NCBI GenBank assembly: GCA_024509875.1
Contig: JAMPIV010011335.1
Span: forward strand, 518,501 to 582,500
DNA: 64,000 bases
Direction of reading: 5' to 3'
Source of the DNA: Oreohelix idahoensis
Taxonomy: Eukaryota > Mollusca > Gastropoda > Stylommatophora > Oreohelicidae
Shown: piece after piece, positions 52,691 through 63,418 of the stretch
How positions within the stretch are numbered: the stretch's first letter is position 1
Layout of the letters: each line of letters starts with the position of its first letter
Notes under the pieces: generated by a model
Seen by the model: the letters and a program-made list of their open reading frames with translations, nothing else
Told to the model about the DNA's origin: nothing
The model's database searches: none
Translations under genes and position numbers: made by a program

Positions 52691-53271
52691 TTGCACATTT
52701 GTTCAAGGGCGACACGGCTGCCGGAATGGTGAACGCTCATGTTTTTATGGCGCTTTTCATTTTTAGTGCAAGCCAACTCAAAAGATAGAAGAAAATAAGA
52801 ATAATTTGCATTCTGTTTGTTTGTTTGTTTTTTTTTTGTTTTTTTATTGGATGCAAAAAAAAAAAAAAATACATTGTTCATATATTTAACATACTAAAAA
52901 GAATATGAAAATAAAATGTCATATAATTACTTATATTTAAAAATTATTTTTAAGCATTAATTGTTTCCCTTGCGCAGCGGAAACATTACGTCCCTTGACA
53001 AGAAGCAAGCAAAATTTAAAATTATTTGTCAAAATATTTTAAAAAAACTACTGCATTTCAAGTAACTTCATTCAAAAGCAACAAAATGAGCTCCAAGCAA
53101 GATCGTTATTCTTCTCAATATGCTAAATCTGCAGAAATGTTAAGACGCTAGCTTTCATTCTTCCCTGGCTTGTGTTTTGGTGGGTATAAATGGTCCTAGT
53201 AACATAGCTGTTTTCAGGAACTCCATCATAATAATACTGTTTCCATATTTACTCCTGTTAGATCTGGCGTC
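52691..53271. other. Intergenic sequence
   Basis: T and A runs near 52830 and 52857, otherwise nothing recognised. A pyrimidine-rich tract ending CTGTTAG at 53261 could be a splice acceptor for the next feature. Confidence 0.4.
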
Positions 53272-53425
53272 ATGAGGTATAACTTGACCAAACTAGTTAA
53301 ATGCCTCATTGCTGGTGTCATATTCGCTGCCTGTATCAACATCATTATCTTCCTGAAGTCGCCGCTGAGTACAGAGGACCCCACACTCAGTGAGCCTTAT
53401 TCTGATGGAGTAAAAGACATCACTG
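53272..53425 (+). CDS. Possible first coding exon of a type II membrane protein
   Basis: From ATG 53272 the frame gives MRYNLTKLVK, a hydrophobic span CLIAGVIFAACINIIIFL and a polar Ser/Pro/Glu-rich stretch, then reaches GTACGT at 53426, a possible splice donor. A possible acceptor (ttactcctgttag) lies just before the ATG. A short basic tail, one membrane anchor and a polar stem are the layout of Golgi glycosyltransferases and sulfotransferases, so the rest of the protein would lie in later exons. I see no other exon in the window. No family can be named from this exon alone, and chance composition remains possible. Confidence 0.35.
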
Positions 53426-53965
53426 GTACGTTTATTATTTATAAAGCATCACTGATGTAGAATGTCATTGTCGTCGCTGATAATATTGATGTTGTTGTTA
53501 CGGTTTTGCTGGTTTAATATCTGTAGTGAGACGTAGGCGGATAAATTAACAACAGTGTGAAAACTGTCAAATATAGCATCTAAAAAGATGGAACAATTTA
53601 TAACATATCTCGTTTTTTCTAATTAAGAATTAAGGCATACACACACACACACACATAGGCCCTACACTTCGGTAATTCAAACCTTCTTCAGTATATGTAA
53701 ACATCAAAATGACATAAACAATATCAATTTACATAACGAGGTGAAGAAACAGGTAGCCTAAGTCTTATTAGGACAGAAAGCAAAGAAATTCTGGAAATTG
53801 TAAGACATCAAATTCTATTCTGTCATGATTCTATGCGGGTATTCTCTCCTATTTGTATTTAACCAGCGCGCAACAGGAACAATTTGCATTCATACCTTTC
53901 GACATTTACTGAAGGAGACTAAGTACCTATAAGTTTGCCCAACGTACAGTACTATCGCTTCTGTT
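53426..53965. other. Intergenic or intron sequence
   Basis: A CA microsatellite at about 53639-53655. No gene seen. Confidence 0.4.
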
Positions 53966-54248
53966 TAACAATAATTCATTTATTCATTCATAACCCTTCG
54001 CTCCCCAAGGAGCATAGGCCTTCAACAAACACATGCCAAGTCTTCCTGTCACGTGCCATCATCTCAAGTTCTTTCCACGTTCTCCTCATCATGTTCACCT
54101 CTATTTCCAGCTCTCTTCTCCATGTGCTTCTTGGTCTACCTCTGCCTCTCTTACCCTGGGGGTTCCAGAACAAGGACTGCCTTGTAATGCTATCAACAAG
54201 TTTAACAATAGCAATAAATATTATCTTGCGATTCTTTTCAGACCACAT
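53966..54248 (-). pseudogene. 3' end of another LINE
   Basis: On the minus strand the last 60 residues read FWNPQGKRGRGRPRSTWRRE, then KELEMMARDRKTWHVFVEGL and CSLGSEGL before the stop. This is the characteristic C-terminus of RTE/CR1-like LINE proteins (G.R.RGRP..TWRR...W..........DR..W...V..LC). After the stop comes a (GAAT)n-like tail at 53966-53990, so the 3' end of the element is preserved and nearly everything else is missing. Confidence 0.65.
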
Positions 54249-55014
54249 CTCTAATTCTCGTGACGTATTCTCAACGTTATCGTCCCTGACGTCAACAGTT
54301 GCTTGTCCAGGACTTCAGATGAGACAACCTCAACAAGATGGAGAATTCCAGGTATTCTAAGCTCGAACTCCGTCTACTTCTCGGGGGTTTTAGAGACATA
54401 GAAAGAAAATGACTACGCCACCTTCAAGCGTGTCGTACAAGGCGACTAATGTGAGGTTGACTGAGAATACGGCTGGCAACCTCGACATTTAAAACAAAGT
54501 GTCACAGAAATCACCGCTACAGCAACATCATGTGAATGCTTGGTACAGGCAGGCTTAATGGATGGATACCAACTACAGTGGTGGCTTCATGCTCCATATG
54601 GAACTAAAAGGAAAAATTATGATGTTAATGGACTCAGACTAAACAGATTTAGCGATTGAATGGAAGACTGAGAGATTGGGTCACTGGACACAAATAAATG
54701 TTCTTTGAAAACATTTGCTTGTATTCGCTAACGGTGTTCACTTACTTGCATCTCATATTCTTGCCTGTATACTTGTGTGCGTACATATGTGAATATGCCC
54801 GTATGTGTTTCTGTGCTTTTTTATGTACACTCTATTTATGACCCGCAGTTGCTTCAAACACGCCTCTGTACGCTCAACCTTTATTAAGGCGGTCCCCTAC
54901 AGTGAAAACTAACTTTTGTTCTAACATTTTCAAACTTTTTATGTGCTCAATAGACACAGTGTATGTCCATGAACCAAATTCTACAGTTTATTTTGTTAAA
55001 AAAAATGTGGTTAC
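54249..55014. other. Intergenic sequence 3' of the Mutator-like element
   Basis: No recognised gene. GGTTACCATGGTAACC at 55009-55024 is a perfect 16-bp palindrome at its right edge. Confidence 0.4.
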
Positions 55015-56115
55015 CATGGTAACCAAAAAAACCCATCTGCCATATTGGATTTTCACCACTTTTCGAGAGCTAAAAACTTATGTTTTCCATTGACCAAACT
55101 TTACCAAATTGCACACACATGTTGTGACTGACAATTAAAACAATTTGACAGGGGCTTTTTTTGATAAGTTTAAAATTCTATTTTTAATGATTTTTTAAAA
55201 AAATACACTATATTTGTATGAAAAACAATGAAAAAAAATATTTAAAAAAATATATCAAAGCAAATTACCAAAATATCAAAAAAAACGCCCCTGTCAATTT
55301 AAAGGTATATATGTGTCCTACATACATGCCAAATTTCAGACTGATCTATTAGATAGTTTGTAAAAAATAACATTTTTTGTTAATAAAATGTTAGTTTTGA
55401 GAAAAATGCATTTTAGTCACCGAATGACTTGTCTTGTCCAATATACTCCATTCTGGGGGGCTGAATGTGTTTAAAATTGTCCAGCACTATATGCTGCACC
55501 TCCTTCAGCTTCCAGCTGCTCCTCCTTTAGCCTTTATCTTGCTTAATTTTTCTTCTTTCCTTCTACATGGTAACCAAAAAAAAAAAAAACAACAGCCATA
55601 TTGGGCTTTTCACCAATTTTCAAGAGCAAAAATCTTATGTTTACCATTGACCAAACTTTATCAAATTGGACACACATGTTGTGACTGACAATTAAAACAA
55701 TTTGTCAGAGGCTTTTTTTTTATAAGTTTAAAATTCTATTTTTAATGATTTAAAAAAAATACACTTTATTTGTATGAAAAAAAGGAAAAAAAAATATTTA
55801 AAAAAATATATCAAAGCAAATTACCAAAATATCAAAAAAAGCATGTGACAATTTAAAGGTATATATGTGTACTACATGCATGCCAAATTTAGATTGATCT
55901 ATTAGATAGTTTGTTAGTAATAAAATATTTGGTTAATAAAATGTTAGTTTTAAGAAAAATGCATTTTACTCACCGAGTGCCTTGTCTTGTCCAATATACT
56001 CCATTCTGGGGGGCTGAATATTTTTAAAATCCTCCAGGACTATATGCTGCACCTCCTTCAGCTTCAAGCAGCTCCACCTCTCGCCTTTGTCTTGCCTCTT
56101 GCCTAATTTTTCTTC
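55015..56115. repeat. Tandem duplication of about 550 bp
   Basis: Copy 1 is about 55015-55564 and copy 2 about 55565-56115. Both run from catggtaaccaaaaa through tgttgtgactgacaattaaa to ccaatatactccattctggg and the end of the transposase gene. Copies differ by scattered substitutions and poly-A/poly-T lengths. Copy 2 holds the real 3' end of the transposase CDS. Copy 1 holds a decayed copy of it. Confidence 0.9.
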
Positions 56116-57838
56116 TTTTTACAAGTTTGTCAGCCTCATGTTTCTGGCTGTTGGCCAGACGTTTCCTCAGTCGCACCTGTCCAAGGCGTATTGAGTTTGT
56201 TCCAGATGCTTGACCACAGAGCCTTTTTATTTCTGCACTGGCTGATGGACCAAAGTTGAACTCTCCAACGGCCACAAGGACACTGAATTTGGCTTTTTTT
56301 AATGACACAAATTTCCGCTTGCTGCAACGACTCAATATAACATTGTGTAGGCTTTCATTTGCATTTTGTGTTGCACCTAACTGACACCGCTTCAGCAAAT
56401 GCTGATCAGTAAGACGCTCATAAATAGGGGCTAAGTGCTTATGGAGCAGGTTGTAGTCAAACGGAGTGTGAACCTTGGTCTCGTGTGGTCCAGCAGCTTC
56501 TCCTTTGGCAATGGAAGCCTGATAGAAACACCAGGAGTCTTTGCCTGGCGGACACAAATTATGTTGGGGTTTGTCGTTTGTCGAATACCCATGGTAGAGA
56601 GAAGCCATGATGGCTTGTTTCATCTCTGGGGTTGTACTATGCTTGCGGATGGCCCTGGTGTAGTAAATACACAATTTTCGTATTGCATTTTGGGTTAGAC
56701 GACCACGGCCATTTCCCCCAAGGGTGACTTTTTGTTTCCTGCAGTCAGTAATCAGTGTCCTCAGTGCAGTGCCTAATCGCTTTGCAGCATGGTTGACGCA
56801 CTCTTCTTTGGTTATGTCAACTTCTGGTCCATACGGTTTGATGTCGCAGAGTCTGTTGTAGGCCTTGGAATCGCCATCTGATAGCAAAACAGTGTAGCGT
56901 AGCTTGTGATTTGCCACTGAACGAAGAAAGAGAACTTCACAGGCTTTTACCTCCATCATTCCGGCTGACCCTTCATAATTACGGCAGCAGTCCTTCTGAT
57001 GCTCTGCTTTCCATTTTTGAAATTTGTCAGGCTGATTTTTCAGTTGCCACTGTCCAGTATTCTCACAGGTGTGACAGAAGGAAGACATAACATGCGAATC
57101 GATGACCATGCCAGTTAAGATGTCGATAACACTGCCAACACCTATAAATGACTTATGACCTCTAGTTAGCCATGTTGCATCAAAGCTGACAGCGATGTCA
57201 ATTACTTCTTTTTTATTAATGGTACGATGCTGACTCTTAGCGTGTTCAGCTCGGACGATGCTGACGGAACGTTGAAATACTCTAGAGTGCATGGTATACA
57301 AATGATCAAAAATTTGATCTGCATATTTATGAAATGTTTTCTCGTGAAGGCCAGGGAGGTCTAGGTTCTCACAGAAGAGATTGAATGTATATGGGCCCAT
57401 TCCAGACATGAGGGCACCAAGAACAGTAGATTTGTTGATTGCATGTCCACGAGGGCCGCGGCCTTCTGGTTCCCTCTCGGATGTGTACGTTCTAGAAATT
57501 GCTTTTTCACATGTGTGACACACAACTTCCAGGAAGAGAGAGAAACCCTTAGACTTGGTGTTGTCAGTTCTTGTTTGCAATGTGCTTTGCTTACACAAAT
57601 TGCAACATACATTTTTAAGAAGGTTGTTGAAGAAAGAAATGTCTACAATAGTTTTATACGTAGGTTTAGGCTGAGCGCAGACAGTATTATGAGTTGCAAC
57701 ATTCGTTCTCGTGCTCAAGTTAATTTTTATATCAGATCGACTTGGGCCAGGCACTACTGGATCTGCAATGTGAACCATGGGCCTATTGGATACTTGGATG
57801 CAGAAATTCCACGTTGTTTGTGTAGGCCTATCATTCAC
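56024..57838 (-). CDS. Mutator-like transposase
   Basis: 604 residues, uninterrupted, starting MNDRPTQTTWNFC. Residues about 75-110 carry two CxxC pairs (CCNLCKQS, VVCHTCEK), probably a zinc-binding domain. The central part reads VSFDATWLTRGHKSFIGVGS near 215-235, with a conserved Asp, then SSFCHTCENTGQW and AGMMEVKACEVLF, LLSDGDSKAYNRL near 317-328, with another Asp, and ECVNHAAKRLGTALR. NANESLHNVI near 490 carries a candidate Glu. This matches the family of animal Mutator-like transposases with the V.(F/Y)D.TW.TRGH signature. The C-terminus is basic (KLVKRRKIRQEARQRREV). The enzyme would cut and join element ends by DDE chemistry. I found no terminal inverted repeats, so mobility cannot be judged. 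The long intact frame argues for a young copy or a retained gene. Confidence 0.85.
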   Translation of the reverse strand: MNDRPTQTTWNFCIQVSNRPMVHIADPVVPGPSRSDIKINLSTRTNVATHNTVCAQPKPTYKTIVDISFFNNLLKNVCCNLCKQSTLQTRTDNTKSKGFSLFLEVVCHTCEKAISRTYTSEREPEGRGPRGHAINKSTVLGALMSGMGPYTFNLFCENLDLPGLHEKTFHKYADQIFDHLYTMHSRVFQRSVSIVRAEHAKSQHRTINKKEVIDIAVSFDATWLTRGHKSFIGVGSVIDILTGMVIDSHVMSSFCHTCENTGQWQLKNQPDKFQKWKAEHQKDCCRNYEGSAGMMEVKACEVLFLRSVANHKLRYTVLLSDGDSKAYNRLCDIKPYGPEVDITKEECVNHAAKRLGTALRTLITDCRKQKVTLGGNGRGRLTQNAIRKLCIYYTRAIRKHSTTPEMKQAIMASLYHGYSTNDKPQHNLCPPGKDSWCFYQASIAKGEAAGPHETKVHTPFDYNLLHKHLAPIYERLTDQHLLKRCQLGATQNANESLHNVILSRCSKRKFVSLKKAKFSVLVAVGEFNFGPSASAEIKRLCGQASGTNSIRLGQVRLRKRLANSQKHEADKLVKRRKIRQEARQRREVELLEAEGGAAYSPGGF

Positions 57839-58768
57839 CGCTGATTCTGTATTACCTTCTGTGGTAACACTGCTAGAAATTACACACTGTCGATGCGACC
57901 TGGCAGCAGATATTTGTTTTGATCTCTAACCTATTCTTCCCATTTTGAAGTAAAAGAACACAATTCACTGAAATTTAAACAAGAGAAAAATATTTCACGA
58001 AAGCGAACAATTGTTTTTTGTGTACAGGCGGAAATGGCTGTTGTTACTTCCACATTTGCGCACTCAGCCAAAATGTTGTTATGACCAATCAAAACAGATG
58101 TTTACTCTTGCGTCTTGAATGGGTCGGTAATGAGGGCATGGGGTCACCATGTGACCACTCCTTATAAGGAGGTTAGCGTAAAATTACGGAAATTTTCAAA
58201 CACACATTACACAGAGCTATGAGAAAAAATAGTTTCGAATTTGCGATATTACGGCAGACAACGAAATTCCCTGTGTATCGATACCAAATAGTCCACGATT
58301 TGGTTAGCGTAACTAAGGTATAATTGAGCGACAAATCTTGTATTTTCGGCACAAATTTGCAAATCATAGCTGGGGGTGGGTACAGAAAATATGCTTTTTG
58401 ATACATCAAATGCATTTTTTATGTTATAAAACCTTGCTCAATCGATTCCTCAATGATTATTTAATAAAATAAGCTCAAAAGTAAAAAATCGATATTTTGT
58501 ACGTAAAATCCAGTTTTCAGTACAGTGGACCCCAGTCACCACTTCCCGTTTCACGCCTTGTGGACCATGGATCCACCACAACTTACGACCCTCTTGCAAA
58601 AAACCTCCATGACAACCATTTATGTGCTCTTACAGCGGGGGTTTCTGTGACAATGTGTTTTCATGATGAGGTTGCCAGCCCCATGAACAACCTCATTTTA
58701 GTCGCCTCTAATGACAAGCTAGTGGACGTTCTGTTCTTTATTTGTCGCCTCAGATACCACCCGAAACT
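57839..58768. other. Upstream region of the transposase and unassigned sequence
   Basis: No recognised gene. A plus-strand frame opens at 58497, but its second half is the 19-bp array and its first part resembles nothing I know. Confidence 0.4.
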
Positions 58769-58938
58769 ACACACAGTGCTCAACGTTACACACAGCGCTC
58801 AACGTTACACACAGCACTCAACGTTACACACAGCGCTCAACGTTACACACAGCGCTCAACGTTACACACAGCGCTCAACGTTACACACAGCGCTCAACGT
58901 TACACATAGCGCTCAACGTTACACACAGCGCTCAACGT
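58769..58938. repeat. 19-bp tandem repeat, nine copies
   Basis: Unit acacacagcgctcaacgtt, with single changes in three copies. Confidence 0.95.
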
Positions 58939-58971
58939 GTATGAAATGTAGTTACTTCGCCCTGAGACAAA

Positions 58972-59025
58972 ACTTGCTTCACTCTCAGGCAAGACTACAC
59001 TCAACTAGCTTAAAACTGAATGATA
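58972..59025. repeat. Isolated copy of the 51-bp repeat
   Basis: cttcactctcaggcaagact followed by acactcaactagctta matches the unit of the array at 61474-62136. Confidence 0.8.
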
Positions 59026-59072
59026 GAGCAATTCAGCACTAGATCAAGGAGTCGCTGACAGCTGCTGTTATA

Positions 59073-59313
59073 AAAGAGGCTTAAAACCAGAGGATTTTGA
59101 AGCGTTTGGCCAAACTGACTGCAATTGCTGCGATTCCAGGGCTCAGATAAGTGATATATCTGGCCTGGAACAACTTATTACTATTCCTGAAAGATCTCCT
59201 GTATTGAATAAAAACATTCCTCCAAAAAGAAAAACAGAGACCATATTATTAAAACTAAAGAACATTGGGATGATGAAAATTCCCGACATGCTTCATAATA
59301 CCAGTAATTAGAT
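59073..59313 (+). other. Unassigned open frame of about 80 codons, no clear start
   Basis: Reads RGLKPEDFEAFGQTDCNCCD, then ISGLEQLITIPERSPVL, and ends MLHNTSN before TAG. Acidic N-terminal half, Cys cluster, basic PPKRKTET. It could be the last exon of a gene or the tail of a transposon protein. I do not recognise it. Confidence 0.25.
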
Positions 59314-59429
59314 ATATTAAAGAATATCCAATTGAAACTTGTACCCATGTACTATAGACATACTGTCTATTGCATGTAAATATTTTAATATATATTTGTA
59401 ATTATATTATGCAATCAAATTGATTATCA

Positions 59430-59793
59430 TTGACTAAAGTCCGGACCAAAATAATATTTAGGCTCAGGACCAATAAAGTTTAACAGAAAATTTTTCATTA
59501 TAAAATTTAACAGCTGGAGTTAGTTGAGTTTATCTTAGGATTTAATATTTCTTTGTATATGTTTTGTATTGATATTATTCCACAACACAATTACAATACC
59601 CTAGACACTTAACGAAGCTATTATTCACATTGATAAAGAATAAGTCTGATTGAGATCGAAATGTGGTAGCAAGTAAGGTCTTCTGTATAGACACCAAACT
59701 TATTATCTTCAGAAACCTTCACAGCTGATCTCATTCAGTACACTAGGTCCCCTATAACTATATTTATATAATCCCAACTAACCACAATGGGGT
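59430..59793 (+). repeat. Old right end of an E2-family LTR
   Basis: Parallels the last 350 bp of the E2 LTR: ggaccaaaataa/ggccaaaataaa, acagctggagttagtt/ccagctgaatttagtt, caataccctaga/cagtaccctaga, gtggtagcaagtaaggtctt/gtggtagcaagaaaggcctt and ccttcacagctgatctcat/ccttcacagctgacctcat. TGGGGTC follows it as in the E2 primer site. The internal region is lost. Confidence 0.65.
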
Positions 59794-59893
59794 CAGCCTC
59801 GCGTGCATTTCAGGTGCACTCATCCCCTAATTTTCATGACTTCCACCTTGCTGTGACCACCCCTCAGGTCCCTATGGCAGATACGCCACTGTA
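59794..59893 (-). mobile_element. Fragment of a hAT-like end
   Basis: Read on the minus strand from 59893 the sequence starts CAGTGGCGTATCTGCC, a common hAT terminus. It stops at the LTR fragment, and no other end was found. Confidence 0.35.
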
Positions 59894-61428
59894 CGTTTAC
59901 ATAGTTTTCCTCAATAATATAATGTGGGGTAACCACATTTCCTTTTATATATTTTTCTCATCTTTTTCTTTTATATATGAATGCTTCAGGCATGTTGAAC
60001 AGTGTTCATTGAACACAGAGGCTTACTAATATGCTCTAATACAATAATATTCAAACATAATCATGACAACATACATTAGTTAGATACATTTCAATGTGAG
60101 GACTCAACAATGTCTGCTCCCTGCACGTCCTTCACTTTTTCCCAATAGCAGTATCTAACTTTGGTAATGGGATTAAACATATTAAATTCCTAAAGCATCC
60201 TTTCCACACATCAAGAAATATAAACAAATGTCGCTGAATTTGCAAAGAAATGGCCTCAGTTTCCTCTGCTCCGTCCAGACTGTGAAATACGCATATAGTT
60301 ATTTACTTTACTTTTAAATTTAACACAGCTGTTCTCAGCGTATCTGAATAAAAATACAGTTCAACTGACAATGAATAGTGAAAGCTTTTTGCTAATATTT
60401 AGTAGCACTGGCCAATCGAAAGCTTGCGACTACCAGAATTCAAATGCAGCTTTTGAAAACCCAAAATAATTCCAAACATACTCTGCGTCTGGTAGTCGAT
60501 TGGCCAGTCCGCTTTAGTTATGCCAATGCAAAACGATGTTAGTTTTTGGTAACAATTTTCCTACCGCTCCCCTCTCCTCCTATACTCTTGTTTCCCAAGC
60601 TAATTTGAATTTCCTCAATGCCTCTCTTCTAAGACGGTGGCCCCACTAACGTTAAGAAAAACAAAGCAGGAACAACAGTCTGTTTGGTCGTGCGTTCGTA
60701 GACATTTATTATTTTCTCAACAATTTGGGTAATACTGGGACTATCATATTATTTAAAACATATTCTTGCTCAGTGAATTCTAAGCTATACTACCATATAT
60801 TTTATATGTTCAGTTTCATTATGGTTTTAGATTTTCAATTTTGTCACCGGTCATCGTCAAATAAATATTTTACACAAGACGGCCATCTTCCCCTCTCGCT
60901 AGCATGTATTTTTCAAATAACTAACTTGTTTTTGTGACGTCAGAAACATTACCGCGAGGAGGCAATAAAATTGTCTGCGTGTTTTGCCTCTCTTGGCTTT
61001 GTCGCAACGTGTATATATGCATGGCAGAATGTGTCAGGCTAAGCGGGGTTGTGCATGGCGGGTTAAGAATTGGCGTTAATAATTTGTATTGTATCGTGTA
61101 ACACTACCAAAAAATGTAAGGATTACTACTAAATTTGCTTTAAAGTTGACAGAATACGTTAATTCAGATAGTTATTTTGCGGCACACTTCCTCAAAATCG
61201 TTAATTATAAGTCTTGGCTGCAAAGTGTATGCAGCAGATCTGGTAAAATGTTGGTAGTACGTTTTCGAAACAGAAACTAAAACGCGTGTTAGATTTTTAC
61301 CGTGGAATCGTTCTATAGGCTTTAGCACTGCACAAAAGGCAGCGTTGCTGGCGTGTGAGAGCATCACCGTCAGACACATAGTAGGGCGGATTCATTTATT
61401 ATCATTTTATGACTAAAATCTTACTGAA
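59894..61428. other. Intergenic sequence
   Basis: No recognised gene. Contains the small inverted repeat at 60407-60508. Confidence 0.5.
60407..60508. repeat. Small imperfect inverted repeat
   Basis: Left arm ACTGGCCAATCGA...GACTACCAGA and right arm TCTGGTAGTCGATTGGCCAG. The left arm has about nine extra bases. Confidence 0.75.
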
Positions 61429-62166
61429 ATGAGCGATTATTCTCGCAGATTTTACTACAATGACATAGAGATGCTTCACTCTCAGGCAAGATTACACTCC
61501 CCTAGCTTACATGACATAGAGTTGCTTCACTCTCTGACAAGACTACACTCACCTAGCTTACATTACACAGAGTTGCTTTACTCTCAGACAAGACTACACT
61601 CACCTGACTTAAATAACACAAAGTTGCTTCACTCTCAGGAAAGATTACACTCGCCTAGCTTACATGACACAGAGGTGCTTCATTCTCAGGCAAGATTACA
61701 CTCCCCTAGCTTACATGACATAGAGATGCTTCACTCTCAGGCAAGATTACACTCCCCTAGCTTACATGACATAGAGTTGCTTCACTCTCAGGCAAGACTA
61801 CACTCACCTAGCTTACAATACACAGAGTTGCTTCACTCTCAGACAAGACTACACTCACCTGACTTAAATAACACAAAGTTGCTTCACTCTCAGGAAAGAT
61901 TACACTCACCTAGCTTACATGACACAGAGGTGCTTCACTCTCAGGCAAGATTACACTCACCTAGCTTACATGACATAGAGGTGCTTGACTCTCAGGCAAG
62001 ATTACAATCACCTAGCTTACATGACACAGAGTTGCTTCACTCTCAGGCAATATTACACTCACCTAGCTTACATGACATAGAGTATCTTCACTATCAGGCA
62101 AGATTACACTCACCTAGCTTATATGACTTGGCCCTGTCACGGATTGCCTCCCCTGCTTTGCAGTAG
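61429..62166 (+). repeat. 51-bp tandem array with an open frame of 13 x 17 residues
   Basis: Thirteen 51-bp units from 61474 to about 62136 (cttcactctcaggcaagatt acactc.cctagcttacatgacatagag.tg, with variants). Because 51 is a multiple of three, the plus-strand frame from ATG 61429 stays open for 245 residues. Each unit reads LHSQARLHSPSLHDIEL or a variant. Units 2-5 (Y-T, DLNNTK, ERL forms) recur in the same order as units 7-10, a higher-order repeat of five units (255 bp). I treat it as satellite DNA, since there is no promoter or known protein, but the unbroken frame is noted. Confidence 0.85.
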
Positions 62167-62429
62167 TGGTCCAACAGTTTTCAAAACTCAAGAGTATCTA
62201 AACTGGGTCGTCAAAGGTGTTTACCTTCGCACAAGATTACTCTTGGCAGAGATGTAGATAGATGTGTAATGACGCTTCTATCGGAAGGAAGCGTTCGCAA
62301 GATAATTCATAAGTCAAGAACAATGCGGCATAGCGCTGAGCAACGGTTAACTTATTTCTGTCCGTCGCCTTTTGTGAAGGATAGCAATGGTTTTTAGGCC
62401 GTTCATGCCCCCAGCTGAGTTAATTCAGC

Positions 62430-62431
<2 letters not shown>
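62167..62431. other. Short intergenic sequence
   Basis: Nothing recognised. Confidence 0.5.

Positions 62432-62492
<61 letters not shown>
62432..62492. repeat. (TA)n microsatellite
   Basis: About 30 TA units. The last TA is the target dinucleotide of the following Tigger element. Confidence 0.95.
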
Positions 62493-62495
<3 letters not shown>

Positions 62496-63418
62496 TAGAA
62501 CTCCATTTATCCGAACCCCAATTATCCGAACATCCAATTATCCGAACACTTTTTCCAGAAAAAAAAAAATCAGATGCCACAGTCACGTTAGACTAAAATT
62601 CTGAATCTTTTGATGCGGCAAACTTCAAATGTGTGCGAACAATTTGTAGAGAATGGGATGGCTAATGGTCGGTCGCTTACGTACAGGAAGTCAGTTAGAT
62701 CATAAAGTCAGTTAATATCTGGTTTAAAAATACAGTGTACGTGTGCGTTCTAGGTAGAACACTGGCTAAACAGACAGTTCAACTTAAAATAATTGTGTCT
62801 GCTACTACAGCAGAATAATTTTGGCGTACAAGTATTTCTCTGTGCGATATGGCATCTTCCAGTAGGCCTAAAGCATATAAAAGGAACCGCAATGTTTTGT
62901 CAATTGAAACGAAAACAGAATTTATCAAGAGACTAGGACAAGGTGAAACTGTGTCTTCACTTGCGAGGATTTTCAATGTTGGGAAAGCTACCGTCTCTGA
63001 CATTAAAAGTAACAAGGATAAAATTATGAGTTTTGCATCGAAATTTGATAGTGAAAATGGGTCGAAGAAACGTAAAACCATGAGAAATGCGAAAGATGTG
63101 AAATTGGAAGAGGCTTTGTATATATGGTTTGTGCAAAGAAGAAGCAAAGGGGAACCTATCTCTGGTTCTCTGTTGTGTGAAAAGGCACTTCAGTTCAACA
63201 ATCAACTTGACGGTCCTCCTGACTTTAAGGCTAGCCAGGAATGTTTAAGAAACTTTAAATCTCGTCATGGCATACGAGAATTGGAGATTCAAGGGGAATC
63301 TTTATCTAGCGATGCAACTGCCGCTAAAAATTTTATAGAAACATTCTTGGCTTTTTTGGAAGAAGAAGGTTATTCACTCGAGGATGTGTATAATGCCGAT
63401 GATTCTAACCATGAATAG
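62493..63418 (+). mobile_element. Tigger/pogo element, 3'-truncated
   Basis: The left terminus CAGTAGAACTCCATTTATCC follows a TA. Inside it attatccgaac and close variants occur three times within 60 bp, the subterminal pattern of Tigger elements. The transposase gene starts 350 bp in. Similarity ends at 63418 and no right terminus is present. Confidence 0.8.
62849..63418 (+). CDS. Tigger transposase, N-terminal DNA-binding part only
   Basis: 189 residues from MASSSRPKAYKRNRNVLS. Residues about 15-60 form a psq-type helix-turn-helix (IETKTEFIKRLGQGETVSSL, FNVGKATVSDIK). Residues about 85-150 form the CENP-B-type helix-turn-helix (EEALYIWFVQRRSKGEPISG, LCEKALQFN, FKASQECLRNFKSRHGI). The last part, AFLEEEGYSLEDVYNADDSN, reaches the place where the first catalytic Asp of the DDE domain lies (YNAD). 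A few residues later the frame stops. A normal protein is about 500 residues or more, so the catalytic domain is missing. It could still bind element ends, but it could not cut. Confidence 0.85.
   Translation: MASSSRPKAYKRNRNVLSIETKTEFIKRLGQGETVSSLARIFNVGKATVSDIKSNKDKIMSFASKFDSENGSKKRKTMRNAKDVKLEEALYIWFVQRRSKGEPISGSLLCEKALQFNNQLDGPPDFKASQECLRNFKSRHGIRELEIQGESLSSDATAAKNFIETFLAFLEEEGYSLEDVYNADDSNHE

Noticed and set aside
54880..58520. Terminal inverted repeats for the Mutator-like element
   Set aside because: I compared ggcggtcccctacagtg (about 54889) with sequences upstream of 57838 and found no convincing inverted match.
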